NCBI GenBank assembly: GCA_009760855.2
Contig: WPIO01000047.1
Coordinates: forward strand, 2,105,501 to 2,165,500
Direction: 5' to 3'
DNA from: Cristatella mucedo
Lineage: Eukaryota > Bryozoa > Phylactolaemata > Cristatellidae
DNA: 60,000 bases
Within the stretch, counting starts at the first letter, position 1. Each line of letters starts with the position of its first letter. The position numbers were made by a program, and so were the translations under genes. Under the pieces are notes generated by a model. That model searched no databases, had not been told where the DNA came from, and saw only the letters and a program-made list of their open reading frames with translations. Positions 21,765 through 60,000 of this stretch are shown piece after piece.

Positions 21765-22640
21765 TAACGCTCAACGTCGGTTCAGCCAGTATATCTCCGG
21801 TTGCATCTGCACGAAATCTAGGTGTCCTGTTACGAAGTGACCTTTGATTAGACAATCACATCGGTTCCACGGTCAAGTCGGCCTACGCAACATTGCTAAA
21901 ATTCGGGCCTGCCTAAACAATTATACTACATCCAAATTGGTCAGTGCAATTGTGACATCCCGTCTCGACTTCTGTATCTCACTACTGGTCTACCGGCCAG
22001 TACAAACAGGCGCTTACAGCTGGTGCAAAACGCTGCAGCTAGGCTTGTCTGCCGTGAGCGCCACAGTAGCCACATCGCACCCCTTCTCGCTGACCTGCAG
22101 TGGCTCCCAATCAAGCAACGCATCGACTTCAAGGTTCAGTCGCTTACTTTTTGGTCTAGCTCCAGTCTACCTATTAGATCTGCACCCCCACCACGCTAGG
22201 CATCGCACCACGCGCCTTTTCTGAATCAAATCATTTAGCTATACCTCGAACGAAACCGAAATCCGTTGGAGACCATGCCTTTAGTTTGCATGCTCCAAAA
22301 GATTGTAACTCACTCCTGTAACTTCCGACTGACTTCACCACATCCCCTGACTTAATATCAATTAAAAAGAAGCTAAACCCCACCTGTTTCGTCCAGCATG
22401 TGCTGGGTCCTTGTGACCAGTCCTTTGCTCGCTTATGCGTGCTGACACTGTGAATATTACTACTAACCGTATTTCCAAGTTGACATTGATAAGATGACCT
22501 GTCACATGTTATGCTTGTTGACACATTGTAAGTTGCCACTAACTATGTAGCCATTCTTCCGTTTCAGCATATGTGAAGTACTTATAAAAAAAGGTCAAGT
22601 TCCCGGTGGAAGCTACACAAATGCATTATTACTATAGCTG
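21765..22640 (+). mobile_element. LINE family A copy, 5'-truncated and decayed
   Basis: Starts at the region encoding '...VSPVASARNLGVL...' and runs to the 3' non-coding region. The 'SRLDFCISLLVYRPV' and 'KSFGDHAF'-like blocks are in broken frames. Confidence 0.8.
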
Positions 22641-23099
22641 CTATAGGAATAGTGCATTCGTATAGCTCCCGTCGAGAACTTAACCTTTTTCTATAGTATA
22701 GCAGATTTAATGTTCCACGTCAGAACTAAAATATAACCGCAGTGCTTTAATGCTAGTCTATGCCAACGCAAGACAAATACCGGCGAAACCCTTAGCATTG
22801 GAGCAGACGTGTAACCTCAGCAGACGTTCGTCCCCCCCCCCCCGATTCTCTACCGCTGGACTGTACGATGCGAAGTGCAGAAGCATCAATGCACGGCAGC
22901 AATAAAGAGCACGCACAGCTTAAGATAGCAAGTCCATATTCATAGCGTAGAGAAACTTTTTCGAGCCGGCCACGAGCTGTTACATGTGTATTACTGAAAG
23001 TTTAGTGGATGAGGCGTACCCCACCGATTGCCAAACCTGGTAGCCAACTGCCGAGCTCCGGTTCGGAGAGCGAAACACACAATAAGCAGATCGCCCAGC
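22641..23099. other. Unassigned sequence
   Basis: Includes a poly(C) run near 22833. No gene or repeat family is recognised. Confidence 0.3.
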
Positions 23100-23925
23100 C
23101 CACCTCTCGTTAGACGACCATATCAGCTCCACAGTCAAATCTGCCTATTTTCAGCTTCATGGCATTGCTAAAATTCGGGCTTGTTTAGACAAGGATACCA
23201 CGCCCAAGTTGGTCCATGCATTCGTGACATCTCGTCTCGACTTCTGCAACTCACTGCTTACAGGCCTACCAGCATGTGCGATCAGGCGATTGCAGCTGGT
23301 GCAAAACTCTGCAGCTAGGCTGTCTGTCATGAGCGTCGCATTTGCCACATTACTCCACTTCTCGCCAACCTGCACTAGCTACCAGTCAAGCAACGGATTG
23401 ACTTCAAAGTTTTGTCGTTCACTTTTAGGTCACTTCATTCTTTGGCTCCAGCCTATCTCTCAGATATACTCCCCCACCTGGCCACGCATCGTGCCAAACG
23501 CTTTTCGGAATCCACCAGTCTACAAATACCTCATACAAACCTTAAATCCTTTGGAGACCGTGCATTTAGTTCGTATGCTCCCAAAGCCTGGATCTCACTC
23601 CCGACTTGCGTCAGAACATCCCCTCACTTGACTACATTTAAAAAGAACTTAAAAACGCGCCTATTTAGGGCAGCATTTAGTGGGTCCCTGTGATTCGTCC
23701 TTCACGTGCTTATGAGTGCTGACGCTGTGCATGCTGCCACTAACTACTCTTGCATGCGGACCCTGTGCATGTCACCCCTAACTATGTTATTCATTTTGTT
23801 TGTTTATCAAGCATTATATTACTCACTATTCAATTGCATTTCCCTTTGCAGCAAATGTAAAGCGCCCATAGAGAGATTGAGTTCTCTGAAGGCGCTTTAT
23901 CAAGTGAACTATTATTATTATTAAT
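23100..23925 (+). mobile_element. LINE family A copy, 5'-truncated
   Basis: The RT C-terminal domain in two frames includes 'VTSRLDFCNSLLTGLPACAI' and then 'FKKNLKTRLFRAAFSGSL' stop, followed by the 3' region, the tail hairpin and (ATT)n. One or two frameshifts separate the pieces, so it is young but inactive. Confidence 0.9.
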
Positions 23926-25837
23926 CACCTTTCTGTGGCTACTCTACGTACCGTTACCTGGGGGTGGCGAGTTCGTTGGCATGACTGGACGTACCAAGCA
24001 CAACACAACTAGGGAATTTTACTGAACTTGATTCGCAAGTGAACAATGCTGCTGCGCGTCTAGTCCAGCGTTAACCCAAATCTTGGAACACACTCGCCAA
24101 GGCAAACGCATGCACATAACCCTATACACAAGTTGCTACGGCTGAGAGAATAACTAGCAGCACCGATTTAGGGTCCTTCTGACTCAGCAGAAACCCCTAG
24201 TGCCTCGAACCTGCCTGCTCAAACGAAAACCAGCTTCCTACTCTGAGAAACGATCTTGCTTCCACCCCCCTAAGTCTGAGTAGAACAGCCAACCCCTTGC
24301 GAATATACGAACATGTCCAACATCTGTGTCTCGAACCTATCCACCGAAAACCTGACCCCCTAACTCCTGCCACCATCGATAGGAGGTGAAGGTACCTGTT
24401 CTGCCACCTGAGTGGCTAAGGCTCAAACCCGGTAAGTCGCTGGCTGGCCGACTTGCTGCCGCGCTCCCCTAGCCCTTCCGTGAAATCTTCTGGCTAGCCC
24501 TCAGCTGCTCTGAAGCTTCGGTGCCACTGACACTTCGCTTTCTGCTGACACCGTTCTACAAGATTCTCTAAACTCCCGATGCTTAAGCTTCGCCTACTAA
24601 AATTGGTTTGGGCTACCTGTTCCCTCACCCTGGCAAAAATGAAACCCTCAGTCCACATGTCAATCATTTTCTCTTTAACTGCAAGGCCATAAATCGACTT
24701 GCCATAACCCTAAATCTAAATTATAAACCAGCTCATCATGCATGTCTGTGAAGTCATAAGACCGCATATCTGCCTAACTGCCCTGCTATCACTGGTCTGG
24801 AAATCCTTACCGCATGGTAATGGGCTATACTATAACAGTGGCCTCGGAGGCTGGCTAAAAGGTTTCAATATAGACATCTTATTCAATTTACGAAAAACGA
24901 ATCCCATCTCTTAACTAGCACGAAGCTGAGCTTGTATGCAACATCGATAGCTAGCATTTGCAGCACAACTCGGGATTCCATAGACTAGCCTGCTTAAGCC
25001 AAAGCTTGAAGCAAGCAGTCCTATGCACTTGAATCCTGAGATTGACATGTGCCACCATAATCAACTCTGAGATCAGCATGTGCTACGACGATCAATTCTG
25101 AGATTAGAATACGAAATGAAACAAGGCCAAGATATTAAGCAATGTCTATACCTACGGTTAGCAAAACACAACGTGCCAATACATGTGCGACTTCCTGCGA
25201 TATCGTTTGACTGACTCAATTGACTTTTTCTCACATGATTTAATGTCTGCAATTCGGGACACCACCAACATCAATCCGACCCATTGGCAAGGATGCTGAG
25301 CAAAAAACAGAAGGGCGATAACAATAGTCTGATGCCAAGGCATAATGCCAGCTACAAGCAAATACGAGTCGCCGAATGAGTATATGCACTCCATGCCCTA
25401 GAGACGACTGTGACATGCACTATAAATCGAGCTAATTATGGCTTAGCAGATCGTACTGGGGAATGATCGGCCCACATCGGTTATCTATCGGATAACATGG
25501 CCCACAGTAGTAGGAGTGTAGAGGCAAATGCTCTGCAGGCAAATTTTTCCAGGAGCCTTAAGCCCGAGAAGTCAACCGACCCAAAATGCAGGCAGGCTGA
25601 CAAACAATTGGCCGATGGCCGCCGGTTGTCATTAGCATCACAGGAGAGTTTGTGCGGTAGACATGTCAGGATAGTCCCCTCCCCCCCACTCGCAAGCAGC
25701 CACCTGTGGCACTAAGTGGACAACACACGGTGTCACGACCAACTGGCTCATATTAGTGACATCTGGTGCATCAGCACAGGGGTTCAGTCACGATCGACCA
25801 AAGTGTGGCTGCCGACAGTGATGTGGCGGTCCTTTGA
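23926..25837. other. Downstream flank of the RIPK1-like gene
   Basis: Should include the 3' UTR of the minus-strand gene ending at 25838. An ATTAAA on minus near 25239 is a possible poly(A) signal. No other gene is recognised. Confidence 0.35.
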
Positions 25838-54406
<28,569 letters not shown>

Positions 54407-55180
54407 CCTACGAAAAGAAGCAATCCATTCGCCGACATCTCAGCACAACTCACGGCATCAGCGTCACACCAAGAACACTATCGCAAGCTATGCCTTTCAC
54501 ACCTTGCAATCCTAAAGTATTCGCAAGAAACCAGCAAGACGCGAGCAGCCTTAAAGACGCTAGAATAGCGTCAACTGACGACCAGCGGCAGGCCGGGAAT
54601 TTCCCCGTCAAGTAGTTCTTTCCTGCGGCAGAACTACTAGAAAAGAATATCTAAATATGGATAAAATGTATTATTACAGATAATTTATATATATTTTTAA
54701 TAACTTATAGGCAGATAAGTCCTTGTGAGCCTCTGTAACACAGATAACCACGATTCACATCTGGAACGCCCACGATGACTCCCTGTATGGGGGGTCCCCA
54801 CTGCCCGCGGCTGTTTACAGACACCTGACAGTTGGCGTACCGCTGGCCTACCATGAAGACTACTTCCCGTCAGTGTGTCAGAGATCCAAAAGTCGAATCG
54901 TAAATTCTTAATACAGCTTAGGCGAGACGGCCGCCCAGCAATCGGCTGGAGCAGCAGCTATACGTAACCAATGAGCCAGATGAAGCAGCTGACCTTTACC
55001 TTCGAGGTCTATTGCGAGGTTTTTGAGATAACTACTTGAGTCTCATTATGGAGGAAGCAGGTGTATCTCTACCGTAAGAAAGCCGTCACACAAACCACGA
55101 AGAGGCTTCCCGAGAACATCACATGTGATTATTCCAGTTGGTGCTGCTTGCCTCGTGGGAAAGACTATTGCAAGGCTTAA
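54407..55180. other. Upstream flank of the RIPK1-like gene
   Basis: The sequence CTTCTTTTCGTAG just before the ATG looks like a 3' splice site, so a non-coding first exon probably lies in this region or further to the right. No promoter motif is clear. Confidence 0.35.
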
Positions 55181-55184
55181 TTAT

Positions 55185-55235
55185 AAAAATACACTTGATA
55201 AAGCACCCGCAGAGAACTCAATCTCTTTCTAGGCG
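55185..55235 (-). mobile_element. LINE family A tail fragment
   Basis: On plus: 'CGCAGAGAACTCAATCTCTT' and 'TCTAGGCG', the reversed tail hairpin. Confidence 0.55.
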
Positions 55236-55479
55236 TTTTAAATTTTCGGCTTAAGAAGATCTTCCTCAAAGCACTCTCTTCAAAGACATCTTCCGGATAA
55301 TAGTAATAATAATAGGTTCAGCTTCATCGATCGCATCCTCAGATGATGCAACAGAATTCCTCCACCTGAGCATATTCACTATTCCTGCTTTTATATTTTG
55401 AAAAGCCCTCTTATCTTAGCTGCGCTTCCTTGTGTGCAAGCAGTAATGTAGCCAGTGCATCAGCACTAGCACTGGCTAA

Positions 55480-56115
55480 ATTCTTAGCTGGTGCAAAACT
55501 CTGCAGCTAGACTTGTCTGTTATGAGCGGCACATTTGTCACATTCACCACATCCCACCGACCTGCACTGGCCCCCAGTTAAGAAACACATCGACTTCAAG
55601 GTTTTGTCACTCAATTTCATCTCCCTTTAGTCTTTGGCTCCAGCTTACCTATCAGATATATTCCTCGACCAGGCTAAGCACCGTACCATAGGCTTTTGGG
55701 AAGCCATCTGTTACCTATACCTCGTACAAACCTCAAATCCTTTGGAGATCGTGCCTTTAGGTCATATGCTCCCAAAGCCTGGAACTCACTCCCGATCTCC
55801 TGACTTGTCCACATTTAAAAAGAAACAAAAAATCCATGTATTTATCACAGCTGCTATGGGGTCCCTGTGATTCGACCTTTATGTGCTTATGGATGCTGAC
55901 ACTGTGCTTGTTGCCACTACCTATACTAGCATGCTGACTTTGTGTAACCGCAAAGTGCACCTGTGCACGTCACAACTAACCATGTTTTTACTGTTGTCTA
56001 TTGAGCATGCTACCACTAACCGTTTGATTGTGCTTCCTTTGCAGCAAATCCAAAGTGCCTAGAGAGAGATTGAGTTCTCTGAGGGCGCCAAATCAAATGT
56101 ACTATTATTATTGAT
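55480..56115 (+). mobile_element. LINE family A copy, 5'-truncated
   Basis: 'GCTGGTGCAAAACTCTGCAG' onward, with frames encoding 'APAYLSDIFLDQAKHRT' and 'LSTFKKKQKIHVFI', then the 3' region and the tail 'AGTGCCTAGAGAGAGATTGA', (ATT)n. Frameshifted. Confidence 0.85.
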
Positions 56116-56184
56116 ACTCTAAAACTATCAGCGATGACTGTCCCATTGTCAAACCAACATCATGCAGAGTTTCCCACGTAGGAC

Positions 56185-56762
56185 TATTTACGAACCGGCC
56201 GAGCCAGGATTTTCATCAGGGTGGGGTCACGCCAAAAGATTTTCATGTTGGGGCAAGGCCCAAAAGAAATGTAGCATTTTAGAGCGAAATCACTGCGTCC
56301 ATTCGACGCGAACTCGGCGGTTTGCTTATCGAGTGTGTGGTCTTATTATATGCAGGCCGGTACCGCTCCTTTGCTAAACAGCTGGTGGGAGCATCCTCGA
56401 GAGGGGCATGTGGGCAGCTGTGGTCCGCTTCTAATGAGGCGCTGACACAGGCCGATAACCCGCTGGTGAGCAGATAATGGATTCACCATCGGGGTCGGCC
56501 AAGGCACAGCCGGAGTCGAGGAGATGAGACTAGAGTGGGAGAGAGGGGCGAGTGAAGTATTGCTCCCTCTGCTCTGTGAGTAGTAGAATAAATTGTTGGT
56601 GCTGCGCGAGCGTTCTGCGTGTAGGGCAAATCAAAGCACAGAGTGGAAGTAGGACATAATTCTGCCGTTTGAGACGGTCGGCGAGCGAAGGAATGGAGCC
56701 CAGGTCGCTACCTTCAAGGGCGGAGGGGCAAATGTCCCTCTGCATCCAATTCCACCACCGTT
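56185..56762. mobile_element. hAT-like MITE relative of the 28 kb element
   Basis: Left part 'CCGAGCCAGGATTTTCATCA', then 'CATTCGACGCGAACTCGGCG', matches 28000-28220. Right part 'GGGGCAAATGTCCCTCTGCA' near 56725 matches 28310-28330. The ends are decayed and the middle is longer. Confidence 0.55.
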
Positions 56763-57280
56763 TTAAGGAATATAGATTCCTAATCACTCATGAGAAGTCT
56801 AAGTAGGTTTCATTGAATGCAGACACCTTTTTCCGGTGCTTTGTGAGAGGTTCGTCACATACCTCCACTTGGCGCTCCGCCTATCATAAACGAAGGACTA
56901 GGGTTTTCTGAAGTTCTGGAAGTGCTCACTTCCATTTTAGTGAAGGTACCCACTTGGAAGAAATACCCCGAGTTCGAATCGCCTTATAATTTTTCCGAGT
57001 CCGTATGACACCTTTGGTATCAAGCAGCGATTTCTGAGTATATTATTGCATAATAAAATACGCGGTTGCATCCAAATTTTTACTCGATATCTAAAGTAAG
57101 TTATTAAGGTACGTTGGCGTGGCTTCCGGATACTATAAACAAGGGGATTAGTTTGCATGAGTAGCTTCTCTGGACAAAAAATTAGCTACCTGCGTGTATT
57201 TCCATAAGCTCAGATACACAATATTGGGCTCCTGTATATGTGCCCGTTGAGGGGAATAAAGAGAGTCTCGTTTAACACGA
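56763..57280. other. Unassigned sequence left of the Gypsy-like element
   Basis: No recognisable gene. It may contain a decayed 5' LTR, but it does not resemble the LTR at 57852 well enough to say so. Confidence 0.3.
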
Positions 57281-57293
57281 ACTTGCGCCCGCT

Positions 57294-57850
57294 GTGTCTC
57301 CTTCAGACTCCCACAAGAGCAGCCGCCGATGGAGACACCGTCACACAACAACTGGTAGCCGAGAATGGTTTATCGAGCCGAAAAGAGTAGCAGACCTTCT
57401 ACGGTCTAGATGGAACGCCTATACTGAGTACGAAATGTTTAACGACGGACCGCACTTTATGCCTTGGCTTTTAATGCTTGAGAACGCCGTAGCAAGGCTA
57501 AAGATTTCGATGCCGCTAAAACATATTGTGCCAGTGTGTCTGGGTGATAACGCGATACACGGTTGGGGTGATCAGCCTGCCGACGTAAAGCAAGATTACC
57601 ACAAGCCGTGAAATGAGTTAATCCTGATCTTCTTGTGGTTGACGGATGAGGAGACCGAGCTTGAGGCCGAGAGGTTTCGGCTGGAGCAAGAGCAGCTCAC
57701 CGAAGCCGAGACCGGGGCAAAGCTAGGCGACGAGCCAGCTTCATCACCGATCGATCCCACCATCCACTGCCTGCAAGAGCCAGACAGACGAGCGGAACTC
57801 ATTCAGCTGCCGCAGCCATCCGACGGCAATACCGGCGGAGGAAGGTGATA
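57294..57850 (+). pseudogene. Gag-like remnant of an LTR (Ty3/Gypsy-type) retrotransposon
   Basis: The frame at 57294-57611 contains 'FMPWLLMLENAVARLKISMP', 'HIVPVCLGDNAIHGWGDQPA' and 'DVKQDYHKP', the Gypsy gag pattern, then a TGA. It continues as a Glu-rich coiled-coil-like segment 'EETELEAERFRLEQEQLTEA'. Protease, RT and integrase are absent before the LTR, so there is a large internal deletion. Confidence 0.6.
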
Positions 57851-57851
57851 T

Positions 57852-59352
57852 TGTAGCGCCCTGCTGGCCTTGGCTGAATTTTAGCACGAACAAGAGCTGT
57901 TCGGAGGCGGGCTAGAACTCCTTTGTCCTGGAGCAGTGAACCAGAGAGGAGCGTCAGTGCGGTTAGAGAGGAAGCGCTTACGAGCAAGCCAGGAAGCTCT
58001 CTGACCAGCGGTGGCGAGTCGGCCTTTGGAATTGGTCCGATACCCGCGGGAGCGGCTGATCGATGTTGGCTGGCCTGTCAACCTTCGCCATCACTCTGTC
58101 CAAAAAGAATCGTCTGGAACCCATTCGCCATTCAAGCTGGACAGAGGGGACATTCCAGTGGCCTAGTGCCGGTATTAATTCCTCACCGTAATGGGCCATG
58201 GTGTCGGGCCAAATACCACTAAGCCCTTGTCCCATTGTCTCAGCCAAGTATTTAAGAGTCGAGCGACGCTCGCTCTGGGTCTTTTGCCTGGTGTCTTTTG
58301 TCTTTGGTCCGGCTCTGCGCCTCGGCGCGGTCGGGCACTCGTTTCTCTGAAAGCGAGGGAGGAGGGCGGGCTGTCCGCCGACGATGGACGGAACAGGACG
58401 AGACAGCTCTAAGAGGATTCGGTGGAACTCCACCGAAAACGGTCGTATCGCGCCCGGGCTGGCATTTTGTGTTCTTTCGTGTTCTGTGTGTTCGCGCTAG
58501 CACGTGGTCTCGGCATTGGGTTTTGCCGGTGCGAGCTAGGCGTAGTTGGCGTCTGTGGAGCCCTAGTTTTCCGGGTAGGGTTTGGGCTCCGGTTCGCGCT
58601 TCAGTGTGGAGAAGTATTTCCTCCACAGGAGTGCTTGAGTTGGCGTGTGTGGAGTATTCCTGCCGCACTGGTGGAAACCGAGTTCTAGTTCCCGGTCAGG
58701 GTTTAGACTCTGGTTCAGGCTCCGTCTATTTGGGTCGTTTCCCATTATACTCGTAAGCAGCCCCAGTGTGGAGAAGTATTCCCTCCGCAAGAGTGCTCGA
58801 GGTGGCGTGTGTGAAGTATTCCTGCCACACTGTTTTTCCGGTCGCACTGGTGGAAACCGAGTTCTAGTTCACCGGTCAGGGTTTAGACTCAGGTATGCGC
58901 TTCAGTGCGGAGGAGTATTCCCTCCGCAAGAGTGTTTACGTTGGCGTGTTTGGGGTATTCCCTCGGCACAGGTGAGAACGGATTCCTAGTTCACCGGTTA
59001 GGGTTTAGGGTCCGGGTCGCGCTTAGCGTGGAGGAGTATTCCCTCCGCAAGAGTGTTGGTGCAGTTGAGAACGTGCGAGGAGTGTGGAGATAAAGCTGAA
59101 CTAGACGCGCAGCGACTTTGTGCGCTTGCGAATAAAGTTCAGTAAAATCCCCAATTTGTGTGTCTCGCTTCCGATTCACGCCGCGGACTCACGACCCCCT
59201 TTAGTAACGGTAAGCAGGTCAGCGCCAGAAACGCTCGTTTCGTGGCGGCCAGCTTATTTCGCGTAGGCGCGCACCGAACGGCATTAGGCGATAGGCTACG
59301 CCGCTAGGTAAGCGGCAGGTCAAGCTAACCCCGCCGAGCCTTCGGCGTTACA
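57852..59352 (+). mobile_element. Probable 3' LTR, about 1.5 kb, with internal tandem repeats
   Basis: Starts TGTAGCGCCC after a purine-rich tract (GGCGGAGGAAGGTG) and ends CGTTACA. The termini TGTAGCG/CGTTACA are short inverted repeats as in LTRs. A TATA-like TATTTAAG lies near 58247 and AATAAA near 59131. A tandem repeat occupies 58570-59060. Without a 5' LTR the boundaries stay inferred. Confidence 0.55.
58570..59060 (+). repeat. Four diverged tandem units inside the LTR
   Basis: Units begin 'AGGGTTTGGGCTCCGG', 'AGGGTTTAGACTCTGG', 'AGGGTTTAGACTCAGG' and 'AGGGTTTAGGGTCCGG'. Each is followed by 'GTGGAGAAGTATTCCCTCCG'-type sequence. Spacing is about 110-180 bases. Open frames here are by-products. 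Confidence 0.8.
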
Positions 59353-59421
59353 ATATGTGACCGCTTAGCCGAAGAGCGCCAGAACAGTGTAAGTGCACAG
59401 GTGCATCAGCCGGAGACGTAG

Positions 59422-60000
59422 GAGGTGCAGTATGCGACGGCTTCCAGCAGCGAGGTGGGAGCGGTCAGTGACGAGGCGATAGCTGGCTGCAAAAAGGCGC
59501 AAGCGGCCCATGCGAGCGACGTCTCGGCGGCGAAGCGCAGCAGCGAGAGCTTCGTAGCATCGGAGAGCATCTCGGAGGCAAAGAGTGCCCGAGAGAGCGA
59601 CGTCTTGGCCGTGGAGCTCAGCGGCGAGAGCTTCTTGATGGTGGAGAGCACCCACACAAGCGTCTCGGGCCAGAGTCCAGAGGATTTCTACCGCGATATT
59701 TCGGTTAGCAGCGAGGCGACAGTAGCCTTCGACCAGGCACAGGCAGCCCGTGAGAGTGACGTCTTGGCTGTGAAGCACAGAAGCAAGAGCGTCGCAGCTG
59801 CGAGGCGCAGCAGCGAGTGGGTCTCGGCACCAGCGAAATGCGTCCGTGAGGCCGACGTCTTGGCAGCCAAGCGCAGCAGCTCGAGCGTCGTAGCGGCAGA
59901 TAGCATCTCAGCGGCTGTGGAGAGCAGCCAGCGCCGAGAGCATCTCGGCGGTGATGAGCACACACGTGAGGGTGTCTGTGCCCAGCCAGCGCAGAGGAGC
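59422..60000 (+). CDS. Ser/Ala-rich repetitive open frame running off the window
   Basis: From just after a TAG at 59419 this frame has no stop to the window end (193 codons). It reads Ser/Ala/Glu/Val-rich repeats built on 'ESDVLAV' / 'ASDVSAAKRSSESF' / 'EADVLAAKRSSSSVV'. The first ATG is at 59637. The DNA itself is a diverged tandem repeat (GACGTCTTGG...), so openness may only reflect the repeat. Minus-strand frames are open too. I assign no function. Confidence 0.35.

Noticed and set aside
58252-58668. Long overlapping frames on both strands in the putative LTR
   Set aside because: GC-rich repetitive sequence keeps several frames open at once, and none resembles a protein family.
58990-59010. 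Telomere-like TAGGGTTTAGGGT
   Set aside because: It is a single occurrence inside the diverged LTR tandem repeat, not a telomeric array.

Overview
The window looks like nuclear DNA of an invertebrate metazoan. It holds two intron-rich protein genes of animal families, many CR1/L2-like non-LTR retrotransposon relics, two tRNA-derived SINE families, decayed Tc1/mariner, hAT-like and Ty3/Gypsy elements, and many (GT)n, (GA)n and (GTGA)n microsatellites. Nothing here fixes the phylum. A sponge, cnidarian, mollusc or similar invertebrate would all fit.

Gene 1 (minus strand, 16125 to 8046) is the orthologue of PSME3IP1 (FAM192A/NIP30/PIP30), the partner of the proteasome activator PA28-gamma. Five exons join in frame to a 307-residue protein. 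Its introns appear to include a GC-AG intron and a 131-base U12-type AT-AC intron. The 5.6 kb second intron is filled with transposon relics.

Gene 2 (minus strand, 54406 to 25838) is the main result. Eleven exons join in compatible phases to a protein of about 757 residues, with an N-terminal RIP-type kinase domain, a long low-complexity linker with a poly-Gln run, a RIP homotypic interaction motif (RHIM) and a Death domain. This is the domain order of vertebrate RIPK1, the hub kinase of necroptosis and NF-kB signalling, with an extra tail of about 110 residues after the Death domain. The start of exon 7 is the weakest point of the model.

Between and around these genes: 1-7.6 kb is nested LINE and SINE relics, including a fragment matching the 5' end of U2 snRNA; 16.1-25.8 kb is intergenic, with SINEs and LINE copies; the introns of gene 2 hold the best-preserved LINE copy (39.5-41.0 kb), Gypsy RT and hAT-like MITE relics, and compound microsatellites; 54.4-57.2 kb is upstream intergenic DNA with a LINE copy and a MITE. 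The right end (57.3-59.35 kb) is a Gypsy-like gag remnant followed by what looks like a 1.5 kb LTR with internal tandem repeats. The last 0.6 kb is a repetitive Ser/Ala-rich open frame that runs off the window.
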